Shown: positions 36,858 through 46,284 of the stretch, piece by piece
Layout of the letters: every line of letters begins with the position of its first letter
Position numbering within the stretch: the first letter of the stretch is position 1
Made by a program: the position numbers and the translations under genes
Notes under the pieces: generated by a model
The model's database searches: none
Told to the model about the DNA's origin: nothing
What the model saw: only the letters and a program-made list of their open reading frames with translations
Source of the DNA: Gelidibacter salicanalis
GTDB lineage: Bacteria > Bacteroidota > Bacteroidia > Flavobacteriales > Flavobacteriaceae
Length of the DNA: 64,000 bases
Assembly (NCBI RefSeq): GCF_016469035.1
Contig: NZ_JAEHJZ010000032.1
Coordinates: forward strand, 62,001-126,000
Direction: 5' to 3'

Positions 36858-38608
36858 GGGCTTGCTGATTTTCGACTCCACAGTCTCTTAAGTGTTAATA
36901 ATCAGCAATATATGTTAATAAGTATAGGCCTTTTATTTGGCTCAAATGCAAGGGTTTTGCGAACTTGTAACAGAAACCCTTGCAGATATGATAAAATATA
37001 CGCCCGCATCCCAATTGACCTTAGCTGGTTTTGAACATCCCTTTGAACGCGATCTAGACCCAGCAAACCGTTGGGTAAAAATGGCAAATATTATCCCCTG
37101 GGATGAGCTTGCCACAATATATGCCCGCAACCTGGACAGCAAAAGTGGAAGGCAGAGCGTTGATATACGCCTTGTTATTGCAGCTCTGATAATCAAGCAC
37201 AAGCTAAAGCTTAGCGACCGTGAGACGGTCAGTACCATATCTGAAAATATTTACATCCAATACTTCTGTGGCTACAGGGCCTTTAAGATAGAAGATCCGT
37301 TTGACGCATCACTTTTCGTGGATATTCGCAAACGAATGGGAGCAGATGCCTTTGATAGTTTTAACGACGTGGTCATTGCCAGAGCGGAAGAACTTGTAAA
37401 CGGACGTAAACGCATCATGTCAGGACAGGCCGCGAAAAAAGATAACGGCGGCCAAGGTGAAGATGGCCCAAGCGATCCGTCCGATCCAAACCTGCCTCCC
37501 AATAAAGGCACGCTAAAACTGGACGCCACCGTGTGCGACCAGCAGATAGCCTACCCCACAGACATTGGGCTGTTGAGCACCGGCCGTGGGGAATGTGAGC
37601 GCATCCTGGACTTACTTTACAAAATAGCGGTCGAACAGAACCTTTACTCAGGCGCTAAACCGAGAACGTACCGTAGAAATGCACGCAAGGACTATTTGAA
37701 TATTTCGAAGAAAAGGAACAACAGTCGAAAAAACATACGCAAAGCCATAGGCAAGCAGATAGGTTACGTTGAACGGGACATCAAGCACATAGAAAACCTG
37801 CTCGATCTTCTTGGCACACGCTCCACGGCATGGCCATTGACCAAACGCGATCAACGTATATACTGGGTGGTACGCAATATTTGTGCACAACAAAAAACGA
37901 TGTATGAAAACAGGGAACACAGCCATCCGGACAGGATAACAAGTGTGTACCAGCCATATGTACGTCCCATGGTAAGGGGAAAGAGCAAGAATAAAATAGA
38001 GTTTGGCGCAAAGATCAACGCCAGCGAATGCAATGGCATGTCCAAAATAAACTCCATAAGTTGGGATGCCTACAATGAAAGCACTGAACTTAAAATGCAG
38101 GTAGAAGAATTTCGGAAGACCTATGGCCGGTATCCGGAACTATTGCTGGCAGATGGGATCTATATGACGCGTGGGAACAGAAAGTATATGAAAGAAAAAG
38201 GAATAAGAATAGTGGGCAAACCACTGGGAAGGCCTCCCAAAGTAGAACTCTCGCCATACCAAAAAGGAAAACAAAGGAAAGAGCGCAATCAGCGCAACCT
38301 GATAGAGGGCAAATTTGGACAGGCAAAAAACGGATATAACCTTAACTGCATCAGAGCCAGACGCAAAGACACATCGGAAAGCTGGATAGCTGCGATCTTT
38401 TTCGTAATGAACCTAATAACCCTTGGAAAAGTGGCCGAAAAATACTTTTTTTGGCTGCTAAAATCCCTGCAACACACAACAAAGTGGCTAAGTATGATTA
38501 CTACGGTCTTGTTTAAGTGCGAAAAACTAATGTGGCAACAAAAATCAAGATTAGAAGCCGACAAAATTCGATTTTTAGAGTTTTCACGTTTTTGAAAATC
38601 AGCAGACC
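36858..38608 (+). mobile_element. Intact insertion sequence, IS1182/IS5-like with DUF772-type transposase
   Basis: About 1.75 kb bounded by inverted repeats: GGGCTTGCTGATTTTC at 36858-36873 and, on the opposite strand at the right end, GGGTCTGCTGATTTTC (38608-38593), 14 of 16 identical. A perfect 6-bp direct repeat TAAATA flanks it (36852-36857 and 38609-38614); in such AT-rich DNA this could partly be chance. The element is visibly richer in GC than its surroundings, which supports recent arrival. It separates the HTCS gene from the decayed right half of the locus. Confidence 0.85.
36946..38595 (+). CDS. IS transposase, DDE type with DUF772 N-terminal domain
   Basis: Cut-and-paste transposase of the element. 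From the ATG at 36946 it has 549 aa (a TTG start 9 bases upstream is possible). N-terminal DUF772-type region (SVDIRLVIAALIIKHKLKLSD, YFCGYRAF), a variable acidic, glycine/proline-rich linker (GGQGEDGPSDPSDPNLPP), then the DDE core: TLKLDATVCDQQIAYPTD (first Asp), ELLLADGIYMTRGNRKYM (second Asp) and NLIEGKFGQAKNGY (Glu). The frame is intact, so the element could still be active. The gene stops inside the right inverted repeat region. Confidence 0.9.
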   Translation: MQGFCELVTETLADMIKYTPASQLTLAGFEHPFERDLDPANRWVKMANIIPWDELATIYARNLDSKSGRQSVDIRLVIAALIIKHKLKLSDRETVSTISENIYIQYFCGYRAFKIEDPFDASLFVDIRKRMGADAFDSFNDVVIARAEELVNGRKRIMSGQAAKKDNGGQGEDGPSDPSDPNLPPNKGTLKLDATVCDQQIAYPTDIGLLSTGRGECERILDLLYKIAVEQNLYSGAKPRTYRRNARKDYLNISKKRNNSRKNIRKAIGKQIGYVERDIKHIENLLDLLGTRSTAWPLTKRDQRIYWVVRNICAQQKTMYENREHSHPDRITSVYQPYVRPMVRGKSKNKIEFGAKINASECNGMSKINSISWDAYNESTELKMQVEEFRKTYGRYPELLLADGIYMTRGNRKYMKEKGIRIVGKPLGRPPKVELSPYQKGKQRKERNQRNLIEGKFGQAKNGYNLNCIRARRKDTSESWIAAIFFVMNLITLGKVAEKYFFWLLKSLQHTTKWLSMITTVLFKCEKLMWQQKSRLEADKIRFLEFSRF

Positions 38609-38649
38609 CTAAATAAACATATAACTACATAGTAAGCAGATTGGAATTA

Positions 38650-38657
38650 TAATTTTG
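38650..38657 (+). promoter_or_regulatory. -7 box upstream of the T9SS cargo gene
   Basis: TAATTTTG matches TAnnTTTG 28 bases before the ATG at 38685 and about 36 bases outside the IS. No TTTG is found at the -33 distance. Confidence 0.35.
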
Positions 38658-38684
38658 GAGTAATTAATCTTAAAATTATAAATT

Positions 38685-39434
38685 ATGAAAACAATTCTAC
38701 TAAAAAAAACATTATTAATACTTGGTCTTGTTGTGAGTGTTTCAAGCCTTGGTCAGATTGATTATACCTTTGATTCGGGCGATGAAGGTTTTGCCGTAGC
38801 TGGTGCTGGAGGACCAAGTCTTGCCGCTTCAGGAGGACTTTTGATAGTAACTACTGGTACGGGAGACAATACTCAATTAAGAAAAAACGCAAATGATGTG
38901 GGAGATCCAACAACGTTGACTACCATTCTTATTGATATGAAAAATAACTCTAATTCTGATCGGTTTGTACTTCAAACTGTTTCCGGGGGGGTTACTAGTA
39001 TAGCGACAATAGCAATTAGCACTGGAGATACTGACGAGCAAACCTATAGAATAGATATTCCAGCAGGATCTACCACATGGGTTGGTGCTTTTCAATTAAG
39101 ATTACGTTTTACTGAAGCTGGTGGAGCTGATTTAGATGGAGGAACAATTGAAATTAACAGAATTCAAATTGTGGATCCTGCTACTTTAAGTACTGAAGAA
39201 TTTTTAGCAGATGATTTTTCAATATATCCCAATCCAGTGTCAGATTTTGTAAATGTTAAACTATTAAAAGACGCTAAAGTCTCTATTTTTAACATAAATG
39301 GTAAATTAGTAAAATCTCACGAGTCTTTTATAGGAGAAAACAGAATTGATGTTTCTAATCTTTCTGCAGGAGTTTATCTTATGGAGCTATCATCAGAAGG
39401 GAAATCAATGACAAGTAAGATTATTTTAAAATAA
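38685..39434 (+). CDS. Secreted T9SS cargo protein with C-terminal sorting domain, unknown function
   Basis: 249-aa protein with signal peptide (residues 1-23, ending SLGQ), a beta-rich middle (residues 25-165: IDYTFDSGDEGF, LRKNANDVGDPTTL, WVGAFQLRLRFTEAGG, IEINRIQIVDP) resembling a small carbohydrate-binding or jelly-roll module, and a type A T9SS sorting tail (FSIYPNPVSDFVNVKLL, FNINGKLVKS, IDVSNLSAGVYLMEL, SKIILK). It should be secreted through the type IX system and attached to the cell surface. There is no catalytic domain, so a glycan-binding or adhesin role is possible. It lies between the IS and a chimeric pseudogene and has its own promoter and terminator. Confidence 0.75.
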   Translation: MKTILLKKTLLILGLVVSVSSLGQIDYTFDSGDEGFAVAGAGGPSLAASGGLLIVTTGTGDNTQLRKNANDVGDPTTLTTILIDMKNNSNSDRFVLQTVSGGVTSIATIAISTGDTDEQTYRIDIPAGSTTWVGAFQLRLRFTEAGGADLDGGTIEINRIQIVDPATLSTEEFLADDFSIYPNPVSDFVNVKLLKDAKVSIFNINGKLVKSHESFIGENRIDVSNLSAGVYLMELSSEGKSMTSKIILK

Positions 39435-39462
39435 AAAAACAGTAATTTGAACTTGTTTAAAG

Positions 39463-39493
39463 AAGGGGTAGCGTTCAGAGCAATCCCTTTTTT
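39463..39493 (+). terminator. Terminator after the T9SS cargo gene
   Basis: AAGGGGTAGC (39463-39472) pairs at 8 of 10 positions with GCAATCCCTT (39480-39489), followed by a T run. Confidence 0.65.
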
Positions 39494-39599
39494 GTTAAAC
39501 TATGATTATATAATTTATGTATTTCAAAATACAGGTATTATTTGAAAGTAAATATTTACGATCACTAATATATTGTTATTAAAATTAGAAATACTAATT

Positions 39600-41155
39600 A
39601 TGAAAAAAATCCCACATAAAAACGAGTTCAGAAGTTTGCTATTAATTCAGATGTTATTTTTTACGGCAAGCTGCGTTACAGCACAAAAAAATAGTAAAGT
39701 AGACTATTCTAACAAAGGTGTGTATAGTATCGAAACGGGTCTTACAATTACAAAGGTCAGAACAGCAGAGGACAAAAAACAATCATATGTTGTTGCAACG
39801 AGCTATGAAGGCACTATGATCGCAGTAAGTTACAATGGCGACATTTTATGGAAGAACAAATTATCGGGTTTTATGAATCACGACATTTGCGCTGCAGATA
39901 TTAATAAGGATGGAATTGATGAAGTTTTAGCAGCAAATGCTGATGGTTCTATTTATTGTTTAGACAATAAAGGAAAATTACTTTGGCAATTTAAACAGAA
40001 CGACACACCTATGTATGCAGTTACAGTTGTTAAAAAAGACAACCAAGCTAATGTAGTTTGTGGAGGTTACGATAATAGTTTCTACTATGTATCTAGTGAT
40101 GGACAGTTAATTAGTGAAGTGAATTCAAAAACATATTCTATAGAAAAGCCATTTGGTAATGTTACTCATAAAGATTTACCACAAGACGGTTTACACATTA
40201 CAAATTTTTTAAAACCTGGAAACTCAATGGAAAGGATATTTTAATTGTTCATGGTGTTCAAAACAGTATGACGGCGATGGTTCTATTTATTTGTTTAATC
40301 CTTTGGAAAACTTGCCTTTTGAATCTTTCAGTGTGCAAAAACGAGGGCCTTATGGCGACTTAAGAGTAGTTTTGACGCTGATTCTGAAGGGAGTAACGTA
40401 ATTTTATTGGGGCGTACTGGAGCTCAAGCTGAAGGGATGACCTTTAGAATTATAGATACAAAATCCCCAAATAAGCAGAGTGTTCAAGATTTTAGTAAAT
40501 CTAAAGATAAAGCATCATTAAGAAGAGGTATGTATCGGGTTATACAGCCAGAAGTTATCGATAATAATGGTAAGCCAGCTTATATGTCTTTATTTGGAAG
40601 TAATATTGTTATTTCAAATATTGGAGAAGCACAAACTGCTGCGGAAGTCATACCAACACGGTTTTCTTTTAATGATATGTTTAAAGACCCAAATTCTAAT
40701 AAAGTAATATTAGCAAGTGTACAAAGTGGTGGTGGTGCAATACATATTATCAATTTTGATAATAAGGAGTGGAAAAATGAATATAAAAAATTGAATCCAC
40801 CAGGGAAAATTCAGGAGATTCTATCTAATTCAGCTAAAATCAAACAAAATTTAAAAAGCTTTAAAAAGCCTTCATATCAAAAAGAATCGGCTCCTGTCTA
40901 TTTTATGTCCGAAAACAGAAACAATCCAGACGCATCTAAAGCTATTGAAAACATTGAAGCAAGATATTCCAATCCAATATTTTTAAACGGAGGAAATTTT
41001 GACAAAGAAAATTGGGATCGTTCTGAAATGACCAGCGAGATATGTAAAAATAAGCGTGATGGTCGAATGAAATATATACTATCCCAAAGTGAAGTTTTAG
41101 ATATAATTGAGAAAAAGCATCAAAAGTCTAATGGAAAGGGAATTTCCTATTGGGG
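39600..41155 (+). pseudogene. Broken copy of the 949-aa beta-propeller protein (5' part of a chimeric pseudogene)
   Basis: From the ATG at 39600 the translation follows the intact protein at 51299 over about 510 residues (ITKVRTA, NKLSGFMNHDI, CLDNKGKLLWQFKQND, CGGYDNSFYYVSSDGQ, SKTYSIEKPFG, then RGMYRVIQPEVID, FSFNDMFKDPNSN, NGGNFDKENWDRS, KRDGRMKYILSQ, GKGISYWG). It has at least three frameshifts, near 40226, 40270 and 40365, and the first leads to a stop at 40242. At about 41155, where the intact copy continues GGHGNDPYMFQ, homology ends and a different gene begins. The C-terminal half, the likely business end, is missing, so no function is expected. Confidence 0.85.
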
Positions 41156-41935
41156 AAATAAGAGTTGGAGGTATAGATCAAATTGTAGCAAGAAATATTG
41201 CTTCTACAAATGGTAACTCGGCTGTAATGCTTTCGCCACACGCTGTTCACAATGGGTCGATAGATGTGGAAGGTGTTACAGCTATAAGTAGTGGTTTTGC
41301 AATTCGTGCTGAAAGTGGTTTTATATCAAAAAAATACGATCAAAATATAGGGCTAACGGATGGAACGTTCAAATCTATTTACATAAGGGATGTAACAGCC
41401 ACCTTCGGCGAGTTGGCCGAGTTAAAGTCTAAACATTTTAAGCATTATCCCTCTGAAATTCCTAACCCAACAGTTGAAGCTACCTATCCTAATTATAATG
41501 AGCCTACCATCTATATCGGTTCATCAATTGCTACTGTAATGGTGGAAACAAATTACACATGTACCAATGGGGTTCAAACCGTAGTTGTTGAAGAGCCTGT
41601 GCTTGGAATTGGTTTTCTGTATCAAGAAGATATTATACCTGCTGAATTTATAGATGTAGATTGTAAAACTTAATCCATAAAAAAAACAATAATATTGCAC
41701 AAGTGTTTCCAAATCCGACTTCAAAACTAATACACATTAAAGGAGAGCAACCTATAAATAAATAATTGTTTATCCAGCTTCACGAGTTATTGTAGGTAAT
41801 ATAAATTATTCAGGAAAAAATAGAACATTTAATATAGATGTATCCTATTTATCATCTGGGATGTGTTTTTTTAATCCATTACAGATTTAGGAAATTCCAT
41901 GAGAAGGATGCTTGTTAAATTCTAACAGATGAAGG
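41156..41935 (+). pseudogene. C-terminal remnant of a beta-helix enzyme with T9SS tail (GH82 iota-carrageenase-like)
   Basis: Directly joined to the broken propeller gene is an open stretch reading IRVGGIDQIVARNIASTNGN, VMLSPHAVHNGSIDVEGVTA, SIYIRDVTATFGELAEL and ending at a stop at 41671. The regular alternation of short hydrophobic strands fits a right-handed beta-helix, and the phrasing resembles GH82 iota-carrageenases as I know them; the family call is moderate. After the stop a shifted frame gives a typical T9SS tail (AQVFPNPTSKLIHIKG, then NIDVSYLSSGM, then in a further frame ITDLGNSMRRMLVKF, stop 41933-41935), broken by one stop and at least two frameshifts. A secreted T9SS enzyme has thus been lost here. 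Confidence 0.65.
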
Positions 41936-42123
41936 TTTTTAATACTTGACCCAGGCATTTTACTCTTATTTACAGTTATCCATACCTGTTGATTATGAGT
42001 AGTATCAAACTACATCTTATTTATCGTTGGATACATTTTGTTTATTGGTAAAGACAACGAATAGGCATCCAATAAGGAACTTTATAAATATTAAAACTAA
42101 TTATTAATTAAAATTTATTTATC

Positions 42124-42459
42124 ATGAAATTATTGAGAGGAAGTGTTTTGTTAATGTCAATATTGGCATTGTCAAATGTTAGTGCTCAGGATGTAAGAGC
42201 TCAAGATATCATTGGAGAAGTAAAGAATAAATTTGTAAAAATTGATAAAGATAAAGATAACTCTATTTCAATCGCGGAGATGAATGAGCTGTATAAAAAC
42301 GAAATCAACAAAGCAGGACAGCCAAAAGGAGACATGTTCTTTTGGGGTTTAGATAAGAATGAGGATAACATGGTGACTCTTGAAGAGTTTGCTCTGAAAC
42401 CGGACTGGAAATTGGCTAGAAAAAGAGCTAAAGAGAATTTAAAGAAGGCCAAATTATAA
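42124..42459 (+). CDS. Small secreted EF-hand calcium-binding protein
   Basis: 111 aa with a signal peptide (residues 1-21, ending VSAQ) and two canonical 12-residue EF-hand loops: D41-K-D43-K-D45-N-S47 to E52 and D77-K-N79-E-D81-N-M83 to E88, paired as in a calmodulin-like lobe. The C-terminus is lysine-rich (KRAKENLKKAKL). It should bind calcium in the periplasm or outside the cell. It lies just ahead of a sulfatase gene; S1 sulfatases need calcium, but a functional link is only a guess. Confidence 0.75.
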   Translation: MKLLRGSVLLMSILALSNVSAQDVRAQDIIGEVKNKFVKIDKDKDNSISIAEMNELYKNEINKAGQPKGDMFFWGLDKNEDNMVTLEEFALKPDWKLARKRAKENLKKAKL

Positions 42460-42572
42460 AAGTAAAAAGGTTTAAACACATGAACTTATATTAACCAAAT
42501 AGAGAAACTTAAACCAGCTCACTGTGTAGATAAGTGATAGTAACAGCAGAAAAAATTTAAAAATCATCAAAC

Positions 42573-44060
42573 ATGATTATAAAAATGAAAATGGCATCAA
42601 AATCAATATTTTTTAGGTTTATCTTTAGTGGTTTCTTCATTGTTTTTTTTAGTGCTTGTTCAAACAAAAAATCTTCAGTTACTGATAAGAAAAACACTCC
42701 AAACATCATTCTTTTTGTTTCCGATGATCATGGCATTGATGCTCTAGGTAGTTATGGAAATTCCATTATAAAAACACCGAATTTAGATAAATTGGCTTCT
42801 GAAGGTATTAGGTTTACAAATGCCTATTGTACTAGCGCCAGTTGTGCAGCTAGTAGGTCGGTAATTCTATCAGGATTGTATGGTCATGCTACAGGCTCTT
42901 ATGGGCATGTGCACGATTATCATCATTTTAGTACGTATGATAATGTTCAATCACTGTCAAAAAGACTCTCGAATGCGGGATATCTAACGGCTAGGATTGG
43001 GAAATATCATGTAGCACCAGAAAGTGTATATGTATTTGATGAGGTGTTAGAAGCAGACCCAAGGAATACTGTCGAAATGGCTAATGCCAGTGTGGATTTT
43101 TTAAATGGTGACAAACCGTTTTTCTTATATTTTTGTACAGATGATCCGCATAGAGGCGACCCTTTTAACCCTGAACCCTGGGATGCGCCAAATAATTTCG
43201 GGAATAAGAAGGAAGGTTATGTAGGCGTGGAAGAAGTGATCTATAATCCCAAAGATGTTTTGGTACCAGAGTTTCTTCCCGATACTAAAGAAACCCGTGA
43301 AGAAATTGCACAATACTACCAAAGTGTTTCTAGAATAGACCAAGGCTTCGGTAAATTAATGGCGCATTTAAAAAACTCGGGTAAAATAGATAATACTATA
43401 GTTATTTATATTTCAGATAATGGTATGGCCTTTCCTGGAGCGAAAACTACGGTTTATGAGCCAGGCATAAAGTTGCCTTGTATAATAAAAGATCCAACAA
43501 AAACCAACAAAGGGATTACAAACAGCGCAAGAATCTCATGGGTAGATTTAACACCCACCATACTAGATATGGCTCAAGTAGATTTTAATAGTGATGATTT
43601 CCATGGCAAATCTTTCTATAACATATTGGATACCGAAAAACCTAAGGGATGGGATAAAATATATGCTTCTCATACATTTCATGAAATTACCATGTATTAC
43701 CCTATGCGTGTGGTAATTGATGGTGATTACAAATTAATATGGAATATCGCATATCCATTAGATTATCCATTTGCATCAGACTTATGGGCCTCGTCAACAT
43801 GGCAAGCTATTTATAGAAATGATCAAAAGTATTTTGGACATAAAACGGTAGAAGCGTATATAAACAGACCAGAATTTGAGCTGTTCAACCTCTCAAAAGA
43901 TCCAAACGAATCCAATAATTTGGCTAATAGTGATCAATATTTAGATGTTTTCAACGCCATGAAGAAAAAATTAAAAATCTTTCAGCAAAACACTAATGAC
44001 CCATGGCTCATTATGTGGGATAACGATGCTTCATTGCAGGGTACAGGAGTAAATCTTTAA
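42573..44060 (+). CDS. S1-family sulfatase with CAASR motif (heparan N-sulfatase-like, S1_8 type), lipoprotein
   Basis: 495-aa sulfatase, start at 42573 or at the in-frame ATGs 12 and 18 bases later; lipobox FFSAC (Cys29). Active site: VSDDHGIDALGSYGN (D51-D52), modification motif C91-A-A-S-R with Ala instead of the usual Pro, HATGSYGHVHDYHHF, DDPHRGDPF and ISDNGMAFPGAKTTVYEPG. These features resemble the N-sulfoglucosamine sulfohydrolase-like subfamily, which in marine bacteria includes galactan O-sulfatases. The CxA variant suggests maturation by an anaerobic-type sulfatase-maturating enzyme. The gene is followed, 110 bases on, by a GH110 gene, repeated later as the propeller enzyme-GH110 pair. 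Confidence 0.88.
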   Translation: MIIKMKMASKSIFFRFIFSGFFIVFFSACSNKKSSVTDKKNTPNIILFVSDDHGIDALGSYGNSIIKTPNLDKLASEGIRFTNAYCTSASCAASRSVILSGLYGHATGSYGHVHDYHHFSTYDNVQSLSKRLSNAGYLTARIGKYHVAPESVYVFDEVLEADPRNTVEMANASVDFLNGDKPFFLYFCTDDPHRGDPFNPEPWDAPNNFGNKKEGYVGVEEVIYNPKDVLVPEFLPDTKETREEIAQYYQSVSRIDQGFGKLMAHLKNSGKIDNTIVIYISDNGMAFPGAKTTVYEPGIKLPCIIKDPTKTNKGITNSARISWVDLTPTILDMAQVDFNSDDFHGKSFYNILDTEKPKGWDKIYASHTFHEITMYYPMRVVIDGDYKLIWNIAYPLDYPFASDLWASSTWQAIYRNDQKYFGHKTVEAYINRPEFELFNLSKDPNESNNLANSDQYLDVFNAMKKKLKIFQQNTNDPWLIMWDNDASLQGTGVNL

Positions 44061-44170
44061 AAAGAACATTTCATTAAAAATTAAAGTTGAAAGCTACCTT
44101 TAGGTATAACGAATTTGATTTTAAACTGCATGCTTTAGTTTTAAATCTAGGGAATAAATTAAATTAAAAT

Positions 44171-45991
44171 ATGAAAAAACTCAGTATCAATCTGTCTGCC
44201 TCGATTCTTTTTTTAGTCTCAATGCTCACTTTTTCAGTTTCAGCAACCGAAATTATAAACATAAAATATGCAGATGGTGATATGACTTCCATAGTAAGAA
44301 ATGCTATTGGAAATGCTAAGAGCAAAGACATTAAACTCGTTTTTGAAAAAGGCATTTATAATTTTAAACCAGAGTATGCTATAGGAAAATTTCTCTATAT
44401 CACAAATCACGGAAATGGTTTCAAAAAGATAATTTTTAATTTTACAGGATTTGACTCCGTTGCAGTTGATGGGCAAGGTTCAGAATTTATATTTAATGGT
44501 GCCTTGATGCCTTTCATTTTTGAAGCTTGTAACAAAGTAAGTATCGAAAACATAACTATAGATTGGGATATTCCATTTGTGTTTCAAGGAGATGTTGTCG
44601 ACGTTAATCCTGCAGAACACTACATCGATTTAAAACCATATACTAAAGGATTTTCATGGGAATTAATAGATGGAAAAATAATATTCCCAAATATTGATGG
44701 TTTTAAATTCACTAAGTTGGGTAGTACCTTACCTCATAATAAAAAAACTAAAGCTATAGCATATGGTGCATTAGACATGGATTTGGATCCTGATTATGTA
44801 GAGAAATTATCCAATGGCAATTTACGGATCCATCAAAAAAGCATGCCGTATTTTCCAGCAATCGGAACAGTGCTTAACTCAAAAGGTGATCGTGAAAACG
44901 ATAGATATGCCCCGGCTTTTTTAACTAGAAACTCAAAAAACGTACATTTTGAAAATGTAGTTGTTCACCATGCTTTAGGTATGGCATTTTTATTTGAACG
45001 AACAGAAAACATCAAGATATTAAATTCAGGGGTTTATATACGTGAAGGTTCAGACCGGGTTATCTCTGCAACTGCTGATGCTACGCATTTTGCAAACTGT
45101 AAAGGTGATGTGTTAATAGAAAATTGTCGAATTGAAGGCATGTATGATGACGGTACAAATGTACACGGCACCTACGTGCAAGTAATTGACGTGTTAGATG
45201 CTAAAACGGTTCGAGTGGCTTTAAAACATTTTGAGCAAATGGGCTTTCAATTTGCAGGACCAGGAGATGAAATTTGGTTTATAAAAAGTCCGAATCCACA
45301 ACGTGCGGAAGAGGGGATTGTGAAAAATGTTCAAACTGTAAATGAGAAATATTCAGATTTAACTTTTACTAATAATTTACCCGGAAACTTAAAATCAGGT
45401 GATATATTAGAAAATAAGACTTGGAATCCTGTTTTTACTATGCGGGGAAATACAATTAAAGATCATAGAGCGCGAAATATAATTATTAAAACACCATTTA
45501 AAATTCTGATAGAAAATAATAATTTATCGTCAATGATGTCGTCTATAATGTTGCGTGGAGAAACTTTCTTTTGGTTTGAATCAGGCAATGTTGAAGACGT
45601 CATTATTAGAAACAACCACTTTACTCGTTCTGCTTATGGTGGTTCGGAACATGCCGTATTAAATGTGTCGCCGCGTCTGGGAAAAAGTTTTGATCAAACG
45701 ATGACTTATGATAGGAACATTCTGTTTGAAAATAATATTATTGAAACCTTCGATAACCGCATTGTTTGGGCAGATCGTTTAGATGGTCTAATAATAAGGG
45801 GCAATACCATACGGCAAACGTTTACGGACAATCCTCTGTTCCCTGATGCTTTTATGTTCGATTTGGTGAATTGTGATAATATTCAAATAATAAATAATAC
45901 TTATGAGGGGAAAAATACGAATATCATAAAGGTCGATAGTCCATCTAGTAGAAATTTAGTAATTAAGAATAATGTGGGCTTTAAAAACTAA
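44171..45991 (+). CDS. GH110 alpha-1,3-galactosidase-like enzyme, copy 1
   Basis: Inverting exo-alpha-galactosidase family with a right-handed beta-helix fold. 606 aa with signal peptide (ending VSATE). Conserved GH110 blocks: GSEFIFNG, ITIDWDIPFV, VVVHHALGMAFLFERTENI, TADATHFANCKGD (D303) and MYDDGTNVHGTYV (D326, D327), then ENKTWNPVFTMRGNTI, HRARNIIIKTPF, SSIMLRGE and ENNIIETFDNRIVWADRLDG. The Asp pair 24 residues apart is the expected catalytic pair. GH110 members remove alpha-1,3-linked galactose, including from lambda-carrageenan-type oligosaccharides. A paralogue lies at 54180. Confidence 0.83.
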   Translation: MKKLSINLSASILFLVSMLTFSVSATEIINIKYADGDMTSIVRNAIGNAKSKDIKLVFEKGIYNFKPEYAIGKFLYITNHGNGFKKIIFNFTGFDSVAVDGQGSEFIFNGALMPFIFEACNKVSIENITIDWDIPFVFQGDVVDVNPAEHYIDLKPYTKGFSWELIDGKIIFPNIDGFKFTKLGSTLPHNKKTKAIAYGALDMDLDPDYVEKLSNGNLRIHQKSMPYFPAIGTVLNSKGDRENDRYAPAFLTRNSKNVHFENVVVHHALGMAFLFERTENIKILNSGVYIREGSDRVISATADATHFANCKGDVLIENCRIEGMYDDGTNVHGTYVQVIDVLDAKTVRVALKHFEQMGFQFAGPGDEIWFIKSPNPQRAEEGIVKNVQTVNEKYSDLTFTNNLPGNLKSGDILENKTWNPVFTMRGNTIKDHRARNIIIKTPFKILIENNNLSSMMSSIMLRGETFFWFESGNVEDVIIRNNHFTRSAYGGSEHAVLNVSPRLGKSFDQTMTYDRNILFENNIIETFDNRIVWADRLDGLIIRGNTIRQTFTDNPLFPDAFMFDLVNCDNIQIINNTYEGKNTNIIKVDSPSSRNLVIKNNVGFKN

Positions 45992-45995
45992 CCCT

Positions 45996-46245
45996 ATGAT
46001 CTTAAGACTTAAACCAATACTTCTAATAGTTTTTTTAATGAGCTCATTTGTATTGAGCGCACAGACATTGGGAAATGAGGCTGAAGCGAAAATTAAAATA
46101 TTGTAATCCCTTATGTCAAAGGCAGAAAAAAAAGGGATTGATGTTCTCGAGAAAAAATAACGCTTAATGATACTAAAAAAGCACTCGTTTGTAGAGACTT
46201 ATTAAAAGGGACTTTGGTAGATTCTAATCCAAGCCTAAGACCTTA
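45996..46245 (+). pseudogene. Decayed N-terminal remnant of a secreted protein, possibly a GH42-like gene
   Basis: An ATG at 45996 starts a good signal peptide (PILLIVFLMSSFVLSAQ), then the frame stops after EAEAKIKIL. Continuing past that stop, and past one frameshift, gives SLMSKAEKKGIDVLEK and ITLNDTKKALVCRDLLKGTL. The first block resembles the helical N-terminus of the GH42-like copy 2 (ETLESLMKEAEDKSIDI). No other homology remains before the next gene. Probably a third GH42-like gene reduced to its tip. Confidence 0.5.
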
Positions 46246-46284
46246 ACGATGTTTATTTTGATGAAATCACTAAAAATTAAAATG

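Noticed and set aside
36852-38614. IS as part of an integrative element or integron
   Set aside because: Only a single transposase and its inverted repeats are present; no integrase, relaxase or attachment site is visible.
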